Notes: generated by a model from the sequence alone, not told the origin. DNA of 64,000 bases from Sphingosinicella sp041916975 (GCF_041916975.1 NZ_JAYRYK010000001.1:2666001-2730000), one strand, 5' to 3'. Shown: positions 51,348-60,950, counted from the first letter of the stretch. Made by a program: numbers and translations.

Positions 51348-52297
51348 GTTCGATACCCTATCTCGATGCCGCGACCGTGAATCGGCTTCTGGCCTGGCCC
51401 GCGCTCATCGATGCCCTGCGCGCGGCGTTCATCGCGCCGCCGATCGCGCCTCCGCGCACGGCGATTAGCTACGGCGAGCATGGCGACCGGCATTTCCTGG
51501 TGATGCCTGCCGTCAATCCCGAAGGTCTCATCGGCGTCAAGCTGGTGAGCGTGCATCCGGCGCTCGCCGCGCGTCCGGGTGGAGCGGTGCGGGGGCTCTA
51601 TGTCGCGCTCGACGCGGCGACGGGCGAACCGCGCGCGCTGATCGACGGCCCCGCGCTCACCGAGCGGCGCACGGCGGCCGCCTCGGTTCTCGCCGCACGG
51701 ACGCTCGCGCGGGCGCTGGTGGAGCCGGCAGCATCGGTTCTGCTGGTGGCGGGGACCGGGCAGGTCGCGCACGCGCTTTGCCGCTGCTACGCCGAGGTCG
51801 TTCGCCCGCAGCGCATCATGGTCTGGGGCCGGCGTAGCGAAGCGGCGGAAGCGCTGGCCGCGCGCCTCGCGGCGGAAGGGATTTCCGCAGAGCCTGTGCG
51901 GGACCTCGGCGAGGCCGTGCGCGCGGCGGACATCGTCAGCGTCGCGACCCTGTCCACCGCGCCGCTGATCCGCGGTGCCGATGTTCGCCCCGGCACGCAC
52001 ATCGACCTCGTCGGCGGCTTCACGCCGTCGATGCGCGAGGCGGACGATGCGCTCGCCGCGCGCGCCGTCATCGTCGCTGATGGACCGGGCGCGCTGGAAA
52101 CCGCGGGCGATCTCACCCAGCCCATCGCGGCGGGCCTCGTGGACCGGGCCACGGTGAAACTGCTCGACGACATCCTCGCCGGACGCGCCGAAGGCCGGCG
52201 AAACGACGACGAGATAACGCTCTTCAAATCCGTCGGCCTCGCGCTCGAAGACCTTGCCGCCGCCGAACTGCTGCTGGCGCGATGGCGGGCCCCATGA
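51344..52297 (+). CDS. Ornithine cyclodeaminase/mu-crystallin family ketimine reductase
   Basis: A 317-residue protein of the OCD/mu-crystallin family. Seen are GVKLVSVHP, RTAAASVLAARTLAR, the NAD(P) loop VLLVAGTGQVAHALCRCYAE, ADIVSVATLSTAPLI and HIDLVGGFTPSMREAD. Members are ornithine or lysine cyclodeaminases and reductases for delta1-pyrroline-2- or piperideine-2-carboxylate. With the two pipecolate genes that follow, reduction of piperideine-2-carboxylate to L-pipecolate (or lysine cyclodeamination) is the most economical role. It starts at GTG 51344 (GTGA overlap) and ends in an ATGA overlap with the flavoenzyme gene. Confidence 0.82.
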   Translation: MSSIPYLDAATVNRLLAWPALIDALRAAFIAPPIAPPRTAISYGEHGDRHFLVMPAVNPEGLIGVKLVSVHPALAARPGGAVRGLYVALDAATGEPRALIDGPALTERRTAAASVLAARTLARALVEPAASVLLVAGTGQVAHALCRCYAEVVRPQRIMVWGRRSEAAEALAARLAAEGISAEPVRDLGEAVRAADIVSVATLSTAPLIRGADVRPGTHIDLVGGFTPSMREADDALAARAVIVADGPGALETAGDLTQPIAAGLVDRATVKLLDDILAGRAEGRRNDDEITLFKSVGLALEDLAAAELLLARWRAP

Positions 52298-53571
52298 CCG
52301 TGGACCGCGATCCGCTGTCGCACGGTCTTTGGGCGGCAAGCGCCCCGCCCGCGCCGAAAACCGTGCCGCTCATCGGCGATACGCGCGCCGACATCGCCAT
52401 CGTCGGCGCGGGATACACGGGGCTATCGGCGGCGCTGCATCTTGCCGAAGCCGGTGCCAGCGTCGTCGTTCTTGAAGCCGCCAGCATCGGATACGGCGGT
52501 TCGGGGCGCAACGTCGGTCTCGTCAACGCCGGCCTGTGGTTGCCGCCCGACGAGGTCGTGCGCCGGATGGGCGCGGATCACGGTGAGCGCCTGATCGGTG
52601 CGCTCGGTGAAGGCCCCAGCCTCGTCTTCGAGCGCATCGGCCGGCACGGCATCGCGTGCGAGCCGGTTCGCACCGGCACGCTCCACTGCGCCGTGGGGCG
52701 CGGCGGCGAACGTGATCTCGAACGCCGCCATGCGCAGTGGGCCGCGCGCGGCGCGCCGGTGCGGCTGCTGCGCGGGGAGGAAGCCTGTGCCGCGATCGGC
52801 AGCGACGCCTACGGCGCGGCGCTGCTGGATGCGCGGGCCGGAACCATCCAGCCGCTGGCCTACGCACGCGGGCTCGCGGCGGCGGCGATCGCGGCGGGCG
52901 CAGTGATCCATGAAGCGAGCCCCGTCACGGCCTGCGCCAAACGGGGCCCGCACATGCGCCTCGCAACCGCATCGGGCACCGTGACCGCCGAACATGTGAT
53001 CTGCGCCACCAACGCCTATACGGGCGGCCTGTGGAGCGAGGTGCGCACCGAGCTAGCCGGCCTCCCTTATTTCAATCTGGCCACGGCGCCGCTTTCCGAA
53101 GACGCACTCGGCAGCATCCTTCCCCGAAAGCAGGGCGCATGGGATACGCGGCAGATCCTCAGTTCCTTCCGGCTGGATGCCGCCGGGCGCCTCGTCGTCG
53201 GCAGCGTCGGTGCGCTGCGCGGTGCGGCGAAGGCCGCGCACCGAAACTGGGCGCGGCGTACGCTCGCGCGGATCTTACCGCAGCTTGGGGCCATCGATTT
53301 CGAATATGAATGGTACGGCACGATCGGCATGACCACCGATGCGCTGCCCCGTTTCCACAGGATGGGGCGCGTGCTCGGCATTTCGGGCTACAACGGGCGC
53401 GGCATTGCGCCCGGCACGGTGTTCGGCAGGGCGCTTGCGCGGTATCTGCTGCACGGCGAAGCGCCGCCCTTGCCGGAAACGCCGTTCGCGCGCATGCCGC
53501 TGCGCCGCGTGCGCGAGCAGGTTTACGAACACGGCGCGGGCATCGCGCACGCGCTCGGCGAGCGATTTTGA
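52294..53571 (+). CDS. amaA: FAD-dependent oxidoreductase, L-pipecolate oxidase-like
   Basis: A 425-residue DAO-family flavoenzyme. DIAIVGAGYTGLSAALHLAEAG is the FAD-binding dinucleotide fold, GGSGRNVGLVNAG the flavin-contact motif shared with PuuB and AmaA, VICATNAYTGGLW and GYNGRGIAPGTVFGRALARYL the later FAD contacts. L-pipecolate oxidase converts L-pipecolate to delta1-piperideine-6-carboxylate. In pseudomonads amaA is next to amaB, as here. The ATG at 52294 overlaps the preceding stop as ATGA; an ATG at 52282 is also in frame. Specificity for pipecolate over another imino acid or amine rests on context. Confidence 0.78.
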   Translation: MTVDRDPLSHGLWAASAPPAPKTVPLIGDTRADIAIVGAGYTGLSAALHLAEAGASVVVLEAASIGYGGSGRNVGLVNAGLWLPPDEVVRRMGADHGERLIGALGEGPSLVFERIGRHGIACEPVRTGTLHCAVGRGGERDLERRHAQWAARGAPVRLLRGEEACAAIGSDAYGAALLDARAGTIQPLAYARGLAAAAIAAGAVIHEASPVTACAKRGPHMRLATASGTVTAEHVICATNAYTGGLWSEVRTELAGLPYFNLATAPLSEDALGSILPRKQGAWDTRQILSSFRLDAAGRLVVGSVGALRGAAKAAHRNWARRTLARILPQLGAIDFEYEWYGTIGMTTDALPRFHRMGRVLGISGYNGRGIAPGTVFGRALARYLLHGEAPPLPETPFARMPLRRVREQVYEHGAGIAHALGERF

Positions 53572-53588
53572 ACACGGAGAAGGGTGCA

Positions 53589-55103
53589 ATGGCTTCCAAC
53601 GGTTTGGACCTCACGACAGAAATCGCCGATCTTCTCTCGGCATTGGGCGTAGTCATCGCCGAGGGTCCGCTTCGCGTGCACTCACCGATCTCCGGTGAGG
53701 AGGTCGCCGCTGTCGCCGTTCACGACGCGAAGGCCGTGGAGGCCACGGTCGGCGCCGCGCATGCTGCCTTCCTGCTCTGGCGCGATGTTCCGGCGCCGCG
53801 CCGGGGCGAACTCGTCCGTCTGCTCGGCGAGGAGCTTCGCGTTCACAAGGCGGCACTCGGCCGGCTGGTCTCGATCGAGGTCGGCAAGAGCGTGTCGGAA
53901 GGTCTCGGCGAAGTGCAGGAGATGATCGACATCTGCGACTTCGCCGTCGGCCTTTCGCGTCAGCTCTACGGCCTCACCATCGCGACCGAGCGTCCCGATC
54001 ACCGGATGATGGAAACCTGGCATCCGATCGGCGTTACCGGGATCATCTCCGCGTTCAATTTCCCCGTCGCGGTGTGGGCGTGGAACGCCGCGCTCGCGCT
54101 GGTGTGCGGCAACGCCATTGTCTGGAAGCCGTCCGAAAAGGCGCCCATCTCGGCGCTCGCGGTTCAGGCCTTGCTGGACCGCGTCCTCGTCCGCTCGGGC
54201 GCCCCCGAAGGCCTTGCCGGGCTCGTGATCGGCGGGCGGGAGGTTGGGGAGGCTTTGGTCGACGATCCGCGCGTCCCGCTCGTCTCGGCGACGGGGTCAA
54301 CCGAAATGGGCCGCAAGGTCGGCCAGCGCCTCGCCGGCCGCTTCGGCCGCGCCATTCTGGAGCTGGGCGGCAACAACGCCGCGATCGTCACGCCGAGCGC
54401 CGATCTCGATCTCGCGCTGCGCGGCGTCGCCTTCGCGGCGATGGGCACGGCGGGCCAGCGATGCACGACGCTGCGCCGGTTGTTCGTGCACGAGACGATC
54501 TACGATGGCTTCGTCGCCGGGCTGAAATCCGTCTACGCCTCGGTCAGCGTCGGCAATCCCCTCGTCGAATCCAATCTGGTCGGGCCGCTCATCGATCGCC
54601 GGGCGCTGGAGTCCATGCGCCATGCGCTTGAAACGGCCGCCGCAGCGGGCGGCATCGTGACGGGCGGCGCGCGTGTCGAGATCGGCGGCTGGCCAGATGC
54701 CGCCTATGTGCGCCCGGCGATTGTGGAAATGGCCTCTCAGGATGGTCCGGTATTGCAGGAGACTTTCGCGCCGATCCTCTATGTGATGCGCTACACGCAT
54801 CTTGGCGAGGCGATTGCGCTCAACAATGCCGTCAGTCAGGGCCTGTCCTCTTCGATCTTCACCACCGACATGCGGGAGGCCGAGCGCTTCCTTTCTGCGC
54901 GCGGATCCGATTGCGGAATCGCCAACGTCAATATCGGAACGTCGGGCGCGGAGATCGGCGGGGCGTTCGGCGGCGAGAAGGAAACCGGAGGCGGCCGTGA
55001 ATCGGGTTCGGATTCATGGAAGGCCTATATGCGCCGGGCCACCAACACGATCAACTACGGCACCAGCCTGCCGCTGGCGCAGGGCGTGACATTCGAGGTG
55101 TGA
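53589..55103 (+). CDS. amaB: Aminoadipate-semialdehyde (piperideine-6-carboxylate) dehydrogenase
   Basis: A 504-residue ALDH7-type dehydrogenase oxidising 2-aminoadipate 6-semialdehyde, in equilibrium with piperideine-6-carboxylate, to 2-aminoadipate. RVHSPISGEEVA, WHPIGVTGIISAFNFPVAVWAWN, ATGSTEMGRKVG, ILELGGNNAAIVTP, catalytic C292 in GTAGQRCTTLRRLFVHE, and IANVNIGTSGAEIGGAFGGEKETGGGRESGSDSWKAYMRR match the antiquitin group, whose carboxylate-binding GAEIGGAFGGEK is clear. It follows amaA by 17 bases and is the last gene of the operon. Confidence 0.92.
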   Translation: MASNGLDLTTEIADLLSALGVVIAEGPLRVHSPISGEEVAAVAVHDAKAVEATVGAAHAAFLLWRDVPAPRRGELVRLLGEELRVHKAALGRLVSIEVGKSVSEGLGEVQEMIDICDFAVGLSRQLYGLTIATERPDHRMMETWHPIGVTGIISAFNFPVAVWAWNAALALVCGNAIVWKPSEKAPISALAVQALLDRVLVRSGAPEGLAGLVIGGREVGEALVDDPRVPLVSATGSTEMGRKVGQRLAGRFGRAILELGGNNAAIVTPSADLDLALRGVAFAAMGTAGQRCTTLRRLFVHETIYDGFVAGLKSVYASVSVGNPLVESNLVGPLIDRRALESMRHALETAAAAGGIVTGGARVEIGGWPDAAYVRPAIVEMASQDGPVLQETFAPILYVMRYTHLGEAIALNNAVSQGLSSSIFTTDMREAERFLSARGSDCGIANVNIGTSGAEIGGAFGGEKETGGGRESGSDSWKAYMRRATNTINYGTSLPLAQGVTFEV

Positions 55104-55146
55104 CGTTCAAGGGTGATTCGGATCGGATGGGTGAAGGCGAATGGGC

Positions 55147-56946
55147 CTAATAGAAGGCCATATTATCAAGCTGCATCGACACGCTATGCCCACCGGGCCG
55201 CGTCGTGCTGATCTCCACCTGGAATATCGCGTCGGCATCCCAGGCGCGCGCCGTTACATGGCGGCCAGCCTCGGGTTTCAATCGCGAGAAGGGAAGATCG
55301 ACGGTCTGCCAATCGACACTGCCCTCGACGGTCGCGGCCCAGCTCGAACCGGGTCCATTTAGCCGCACCGTGAACGGCCCCTCGCCATTCAGATCGAAAC
55401 GCACCCCGCGATAGCCGCTGAGATCGGCGGGCACGACGGAGCCGCGCGACAGGGGAAAGATCACACCGACAAATGCGTCGTCTTTCGCAGACATGCGGCC
55501 TGCAAGCTGCAGGATGTGGCCCTTCGCGCTGTGCGGCACGATCTGCGTGATGAGAGATGAGCGATCAACGCCGCCGTCGAAGGTGTCGAGGCGCACGGTA
55601 TCGAGTGCGGTGCGGCCATCGGGGCGCTCGAAATCGTCGATCAGCGGCTGCACGAGAACGGCGGGCAGATGCGTGTCGGCATTTTTCTGCAAAACGCCGG
55701 GCGCGCCCTCGCCGAAGATCAGGCGCCCGTCGATAAGCACCCTGTTCACGCGGTAAATATCGGTGATCCGCTGCCACGGCTTCCCATCCACCACCAGAAG
55801 ATCCGCGCGCTGCCCCGGCGCGATGGCGCCGCGGTCATGATCGAGCTTCACCAGCCGCGCGCTCGCTGATGTTGCCGCGACAAGCGCTTCGGATGCAGAG
55901 AGCCCGGCCCGGACGAGCAGTTCCAGCTCGCGCTGCGTCGATACGCCGTGGCGGATGTTGGTCATGCCGGAGTCGGTCGCGACGCCAATGGGGATGCCTG
56001 CGGCGTGCATCTTGCGAACATTGTGCGATGCCGTCTCGAACTTGCGCGCGAATTGGCGAGTCTGCTTTTCGTCGAACGGCGCGTCGGGAGCGTATTTCCC
56101 CGGCTCGTATACTGCGAGCGTCGGCGCGAGGCCTGTGGCGTGCCCCGAAATCTGCGCGATGGCCGCGCGGTCGATCGGCCGGTCCTGCAGCGCATGGGCG
56201 ATGACATCGACATCCGCCCGCGCCGCGGCGAGGCCACGGTCCACGGTCACCGTGTGCGTCAGCACAGGCCAGCCCGCGTCGTGCGCGGCCGCGACAAGAC
56301 TGTGCAGGGTCTTTTCGTCCATGCTGCTGTTGTCGGGGAACAGATCGTAGCGCCAGCCGTCGGTGAAGATCTTGATCGCATCGGGCTTGTAGGGCTTCAG
56401 CCTGTCCACGGCCGCGCGTGCAGCCTGCGGGCGATTGATCCAGATCGTCGTGTTCTGATCGCCCCACGCGGCGCCGTGCCCACCGGGCGTGCTGATCCGC
56501 GCAACAAACTGGACATGCGGCGCGACGAGTGCGGCAAGCCATTTCCGGCGCGGTTCGAAGCTTTCCGGCTGCTGGTGAAAATCGAAAACTGTCGTGACCC
56601 CCGCGGCGACATACGCAGCGGCGATCTGCGGTGTCGTGGCGGGCTCTCCCTCCGGCGTCCAATGCGTGTGGAGATCGAACAGTCCCGGCAGAATGGCTTT
56701 TCCGCGGGCATCGATGATCGTTGCCCCTTTCGGCACCGCGAGGTGCGGGCCGACCGCGCGGATCCGGTCCCCCGCCACAATCACCGTTGCCTGTCGCGCC
56801 GGCGCGCCCGTGCCGTCGAACACCGTTCCGCCGACAAGCGCCAGGAGGGTGCCCTCGTCTGCCAGGGAGGGTTGACCGGCAAGCAGCAGCACGGCGGTTG
56901 TGAACAATCCGCGCAGCTGCAACCTGCCGATCAACTGGCTTCGCAT
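55147..56946 (-). CDS. Secreted amidohydrolase with C-terminal CIA30-like domain
   Basis: A 599-residue exported enzyme. A signal peptide of about 29 residues (GLFTTAVLLLAGQPSLADE) precedes the amidohydrolase domain: ILPGLFDLHTHWTPEG gives the HxH pair, DAIKIFTDGWRYD the Lys region, WPVLTHTV and DVIAHALQ later ligands, GVATDSG the Asp. GAIAPGQRADLLVVDGKP closes the domain at about 420. The last ~155 residues (PLIDDFERPDGRTALD to MQLDNMAFY) are a beta-sandwich like CIA30/carbohydrate-binding domains. It is 14 bases downstream of the TonB receptor gene. A periplasmic amide or dipeptide cleavage before import of products is plausible. Confidence 0.87.
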   Translation of the reverse strand: MRSQLIGRLQLRGLFTTAVLLLAGQPSLADEGTLLALVGGTVFDGTGAPARQATVIVAGDRIRAVGPHLAVPKGATIIDARGKAILPGLFDLHTHWTPEGEPATTPQIAAAYVAAGVTTVFDFHQQPESFEPRRKWLAALVAPHVQFVARISTPGGHGAAWGDQNTTIWINRPQAARAAVDRLKPYKPDAIKIFTDGWRYDLFPDNSSMDEKTLHSLVAAAHDAGWPVLTHTVTVDRGLAAARADVDVIAHALQDRPIDRAAIAQISGHATGLAPTLAVYEPGKYAPDAPFDEKQTRQFARKFETASHNVRKMHAAGIPIGVATDSGMTNIRHGVSTQRELELLVRAGLSASEALVAATSASARLVKLDHDRGAIAPGQRADLLVVDGKPWQRITDIYRVNRVLIDGRLIFGEGAPGVLQKNADTHLPAVLVQPLIDDFERPDGRTALDTVRLDTFDGGVDRSSLITQIVPHSAKGHILQLAGRMSAKDDAFVGVIFPLSRGSVVPADLSGYRGVRFDLNGEGPFTVRLNGPGSSWAATVEGSVDWQTVDLPFSRLKPEAGRHVTARAWDADAIFQVEISTTRPGGHSVSMQLDNMAFY

Positions 56947-56960
56947 CAGCGAAATCCCAT

Positions 56961-59300
56961 CTAGCGCCGGTAGGTCACCGTTAGCCCGAACGTGCGCGGA
57001 CGCACCGTCGTCTGGAAGAACGCGTCGATACCGATCGCTTCGTGATACCGGCTGATCGTCGGTGCCTGGTCGAGCAGGTTGTCGACGAACAGTGAGACGT
57101 CGGCATCGCCGATCTGCATACCGGTGCGGAGCGAAACGAGGCTCACGGCATCGTCGCGGACAAGGTCGGGATCATAGACGAGCACGTTTGCCGGGTTCCG
57201 CCCCGGCGTCAGGCCGGAGACTTTCGACGTGTAGGCATAGTCGGCCCGCACATAGAAATCCCTGCCCATCATCGTCCCGTCGTACTGCGCGCCCGCGGAG
57301 AGCGTGAACGCCGGAACACCGAGCGAATCCCCCTTCGATACGATCGTGCGCGGGGTCGGCGGCGTGGTCGACGTGTTGCGGCTGCCGAAGATCGTTTCGT
57401 CGAGCTTGGCATCGGTGTAGCCGCCGGCAAGGTTCAGCGAGACACTGTCGGATAGCTGCGCGCCGACGCTGAAGTCGAACCCCTTCGAAACCGCTTCGCC
57501 GGCATTGCCGATAAAGCTGCCGCCGCACGCCGAAAGGCTGACGCTGCGCTGGATGTCCTTCCACCGCGAATAGAAGCCCGTGAGTTCCACCCGCACGCGC
57601 CCGTCCGCGAAGCTGTTCTTGGTGCCGAGTTCATAGGTCCAGAGCGTGTCGGACTTGAAGGTCGGCGGCACCGAGTCATACCCAAGCTGCTGCAGGTTCG
57701 CGAGGCAGTTGGCGACCGGCGGCAGCGCGGTGCGGTTGGCGCCGCCGATGCGATATCCCTTGGACGCGCTCGCGTAGACGAGGTCGCCCGCGCCCGGCTT
57801 GTAGGAGAGCGCGAACTTCGGCGTGAACGGCGTTTCCGACGATTTGCCGCTGGTGGTAGCTCCGTTCGAGAGCGGTCCCCGGCCGACGTTCGTGAAGCTG
57901 AACTTGGTCTTCGAATACCGCGCGCCGACTGTTGCGGTGAGGCCGTCGACGATTTCGTAGTCGATCTGTCCGAAGCCCGCGATCTGCTTGTCGAGCGCAT
58001 TGGTATCGCCGCTGAAGCTGAGGTCGCCGATGAGGTTGCTGCCCCAGAAGCTCAGCATCGTCCATCCCTGCGAGGTCGTCAGCGCCGGAAGCTGCGGGTC
58101 GACGACGAGCTGCAGGTTCGAAAACGGCGAGCGCTGATAGAACGCGCCGAACACCCATTTCAGCCGCGCATCGGGATCGGCCGACTGCACGCGCAATTCC
58201 TGCGTAAACTGCTTCTGCTTCGGCGTCAGGATGCTTTCGGACTGATAGTCGAACGGCGCGAGCGGAATGCCGAAGAACTGCGGCGTGTACGTGGAGAAAT
58301 CCAGCGAGCGCCGGAAGTTGCGCCGGAAGTAGGAGGTTTCCGAGATGATCTCGACAGCCTCGCCCTTCCATTCGATGTTGAGCGCGGGCAGATACACTTC
58401 ATCCTTGAAGGGCTGCTTGTTCCACGCGCTCAGGAAGCGTCCCTTTTTCGGATCCGAATAGCTCTCCCAGAAGAAGCCCCGATCGTCCGCCTTGTCGATC
58501 TCCATGAAGAACGACGGCGTAACCGTCAGTTCGTCGCTCAACCGGAATGCAAGCGCCGCGCGCATCGAGGTGCGCTGCTGGCTGTTGATGTTCTTGTCCA
58601 CGATATCGCCGCTGAAGCGATTGATCTGGTCGACATAGCCCGCGTCGCGCCGCGTATAGCCGCTCACGCGAAACGCGACGTTCTCGCTGATCGGCCCGCC
58701 GAACGCCGCGCCGATCTCATAGCCGACCCCGCCGCCTTCGGTAACCTGCACGCCGCCGCGCGCATAGACGTCCATCTCGCCGTCGAACGACGGCTGCGGC
58801 GTGATGAAGCGGATCGCACCGCCCTGCGCGCCCGCGCCGAACAGCGTTCCCTGCGGCCCGCGCAGCACCTCGACACGCTCCAGATCAAAGAGCGTCGGAT
58901 AGAAGTTGGTCGTGGCGACGCCGAGCGAGCGCACCTGGATCGGCGTGCCGTCGATGTAAATGCCCGTCGTCTGCGCGCCGACGTTGGACTTGATGCCACG
59001 GATCGCGATCTGCTGCGTGAAGCCGCCGGTGTCCTGCTGGAAGCTGAGGCCGGGCGTCATCCGCACCATGTCTTCGATCGACTTGGCGCCCTTCTTGTCG
59101 AAAATCTCCTGATCGAAGGCGGCGATGCTGAGTGGAACGTCCGAGAGAGCCTCGGCGCGCCGCGTCGCGGTGACGACGATTTCCTCGTAGGCGACAGACT
59201 TTGTTTCTGCGGACTGCGCCCAGGCCGGCGCCGCAACCGTCAACCCCGCAAGCACCGTCGCCAGTGCCGTACCCACGTTCAGCGTTCCGGATTCCCTCAT
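56961..59300 (-). CDS. TonB-dependent receptor
   Basis: A 779-residue outer-membrane receptor. The signal peptide ends at APAWAQ. The plug shows YEEIVVTATRRAEALSDVPLSIAAFD and VEVLRGPQGTLFGAGAQGGAIRFIT, and the barrel ends in PRTFGLTVTYRR, where the usual final aromatic is followed by two Arg. I start at the ATG at 59300 with GAGGGGG upstream. It is divergent from the thioredoxin-like/UGSC operon and followed by a secreted amidohydrolase gene, so the three units probably serve one substrate. Confidence 0.92.
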   Translation of the reverse strand: MRESGTLNVGTALATVLAGLTVAAPAWAQSAETKSVAYEEIVVTATRRAEALSDVPLSIAAFDQEIFDKKGAKSIEDMVRMTPGLSFQQDTGGFTQQIAIRGIKSNVGAQTTGIYIDGTPIQVRSLGVATTNFYPTLFDLERVEVLRGPQGTLFGAGAQGGAIRFITPQPSFDGEMDVYARGGVQVTEGGGVGYEIGAAFGGPISENVAFRVSGYTRRDAGYVDQINRFSGDIVDKNINSQQRTSMRAALAFRLSDELTVTPSFFMEIDKADDRGFFWESYSDPKKGRFLSAWNKQPFKDEVYLPALNIEWKGEAVEIISETSYFRRNFRRSLDFSTYTPQFFGIPLAPFDYQSESILTPKQKQFTQELRVQSADPDARLKWVFGAFYQRSPFSNLQLVVDPQLPALTTSQGWTMLSFWGSNLIGDLSFSGDTNALDKQIAGFGQIDYEIVDGLTATVGARYSKTKFSFTNVGRGPLSNGATTSGKSSETPFTPKFALSYKPGAGDLVYASASKGYRIGGANRTALPPVANCLANLQQLGYDSVPPTFKSDTLWTYELGTKNSFADGRVRVELTGFYSRWKDIQRSVSLSACGGSFIGNAGEAVSKGFDFSVGAQLSDSVSLNLAGGYTDAKLDETIFGSRNTSTTPPTPRTIVSKGDSLGVPAFTLSAGAQYDGTMMGRDFYVRADYAYTSKVSGLTPGRNPANVLVYDPDLVRDDAVSLVSLRTGMQIGDADVSLFVDNLLDQAPTISRYHEAIGIDAFFQTTVRPRTFGLTVTYRR

Positions 59301-59480
59301 TTTCACCCCCTCTTTGCCGACTTTAGCCTTAATCGTTTTTCTCAACTTATATATCAGTTGAACGAACGTCAATCGGGTGCTAGGAAAATTCAAGATAATC
59401 GCTTTTTGATATATCTTTAATGACGGCGTTCAGGCTGACCCCTGAAACAAACAAATATTTAAATTACAATAGGATATGGA
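59301..59480. promoter_or_regulatory. Divergent promoter region with inverted repeat
   Basis: TCAACT-N8-AGTTGA (59342-59361) is a perfect 6-base-arm repeat around TATATATC in an AT-rich gap between the TonB receptor and the thioredoxin-like gene. A TTGACG on the minus strand lies just upstream with suboptimal spacing to TATAAG, so the repeat would cover the receptor's -10 region. A related TGATATAT occurs at 59408 near the other gene. No regulator gene is adjacent. Confidence 0.45.
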
Positions 59481-60950
59481 ATGATCACTGGGGTGGAAGA
59501 CAGCGCGCCCAAAAGCATGGAAAGCGCGGTTTCGTTCAAAATATATGTAAAGAAGGCCTGCGAAACATGCACTTACCTGCAACCCCTGATCGCGTCCCTT
59601 CTCGAATCCGCGTACGACGTGACGGTCCTCGCGCAGGATGATCCCGCTTTCTTCTCGTCGCGCGCCGTCGATGATTCGACGCTGGAGCAGTCGTTTCTGG
59701 ACGACATCGAAGTCACGCCCACCCTGCTGAAGTGCGTTGACGGCCGGGAGGCCGAGAGAAGCTTCGGCTGGGACCGCGCGGAATGGCGCCGCATCACGGG
59801 GTTTGCCGATCTCGGCGAGGATCTGCGCGCCTTCCAGCCGGGCTGCGGCTCGAAAAGCCGCGAGCCCGGGGTTCACGAGCATCTCGTCGCCCGCTTCGGC
59901 GATCCCGGCCTCGAATCGCGCAAGATCGTGATCACCGGCTTCGAAGACCCGCTGGAAGCCGCCTTCGAGCGCGGGTGGACGGACGGCCTTCCGGTCGTGC
60001 CGCCCACCGATGAGCGCATCCTGCGGATGCTCGGCGGCACCCGACGCGACAAGCACGAGGTCATTGGCCGCGTTCCCCCCAATCTCTCGCCCGTCACGAT
60101 CGAAAAAATCGCCATCAACGCCGTCATGGCGGGCTGCAAGCCGGAATACATGCCGGTCGTGATCGCCGCGGTCGAAGCCGCGCTGGAGCCGGTCTTCACC
60201 ATGCACGGGCTGCTGTGCACGACCTGCTTTTCGGGGCCGATCATCGTCGTGAACGGACCCATCGCGAAGCGTATCGGCATGAACTGGGGCATGAACGCGC
60301 TCGGCCAGGGCAACCGCGCCAACGCGACGATCGGCCGGGCCTTGCAGCTCATCATCCGCAACGTCGGCGGCGGTATACCAGGCGATCTCGACCGGTCGAC
60401 GCTCGGCGGCCCGGGCAAATACACGTTCTGCTTCGCCGAGGACGAGACGGACCCGAGCTGGGAGCCGCTCTCGGTCGCGCGAGGGCTGGAGCGCGGGGAG
60501 AATGCCGTCACGCTGTTTCAGGGGGATGGCATTCAGGGCGTCGTCGATCAACGCTCCGCCACGCCCGAACAGATGGCGAAATCGCTCGCCATGTCCCTGC
60601 TGGCGGTCGGGCATCCCAAACTGGCGGAGTTCACCAACGCCATGCTCGTCCTCTCGCCGGAGCATTACGCGATCTTCCGCAATGCGGGCTGGGACCGCGC
60701 GCGCATCACGGCCGAACTTCACGCGGAAATGGTCCGCCCGGGCGCGGAGCTGGTTTTCGGCGCGCAGGGCGTCGGTGAAGGCATCGCTGCCGATCGCGCG
60801 GGCGAGATGGTGAACAAGTTCTGGCCCGAAGGCCTGCTCATCGTGCGCGCAGGCGGGCAGGCGGGCCTGTATTCGGCGATCTGCGGCGGCTGGACCGGCG
60901 GCCGCTTCCGCCACGAATCGCAACCCGTGACAAGGAGGATCGCCCTGTGA
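59481..60950 (+). CDS. Thioredoxin-like domain fused to UGSC-associated domain
   Basis: A 489-residue protein. Residues about 17-110 look like a thioredoxin/glutaredoxin fold: FKIYVKKACETCTYLQP carries the redox motif C27-E-T-C30 and IEVTPTLLKCVDG the cis-proline loop at 78-80. From about 150 a second domain, AFERGWTDGLPVVPPTDERI, VIGRVPPNLSPVTIEKIAINAVMAGC, then another CxxC, C246-T-T-C249, in HGLLCTTCFSGP. This domain is one I know only as a hypothetical neighbour of UGSC-family genes. AGGA lies six bases before the ATG. It overlaps the UGSC gene by GTGA. A thiol-disulphide or reductive-cleavage role is likely; the substrate is unknown. Confidence 0.7.
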   Translation: MITGVEDSAPKSMESAVSFKIYVKKACETCTYLQPLIASLLESAYDVTVLAQDDPAFFSSRAVDDSTLEQSFLDDIEVTPTLLKCVDGREAERSFGWDRAEWRRITGFADLGEDLRAFQPGCGSKSREPGVHEHLVARFGDPGLESRKIVITGFEDPLEAAFERGWTDGLPVVPPTDERILRMLGGTRRDKHEVIGRVPPNLSPVTIEKIAINAVMAGCKPEYMPVVIAAVEAALEPVFTMHGLLCTTCFSGPIIVVNGPIAKRIGMNWGMNALGQGNRANATIGRALQLIIRNVGGGIPGDLDRSTLGGPGKYTFCFAEDETDPSWEPLSVARGLERGENAVTLFQGDGIQGVVDQRSATPEQMAKSLAMSLLAVGHPKLAEFTNAMLVLSPEHYAIFRNAGWDRARITAELHAEMVRPGAELVFGAQGVGEGIAADRAGEMVNKFWPEGLLIVRAGGQAGLYSAICGGWTGGRFRHESQPVTRRIAL

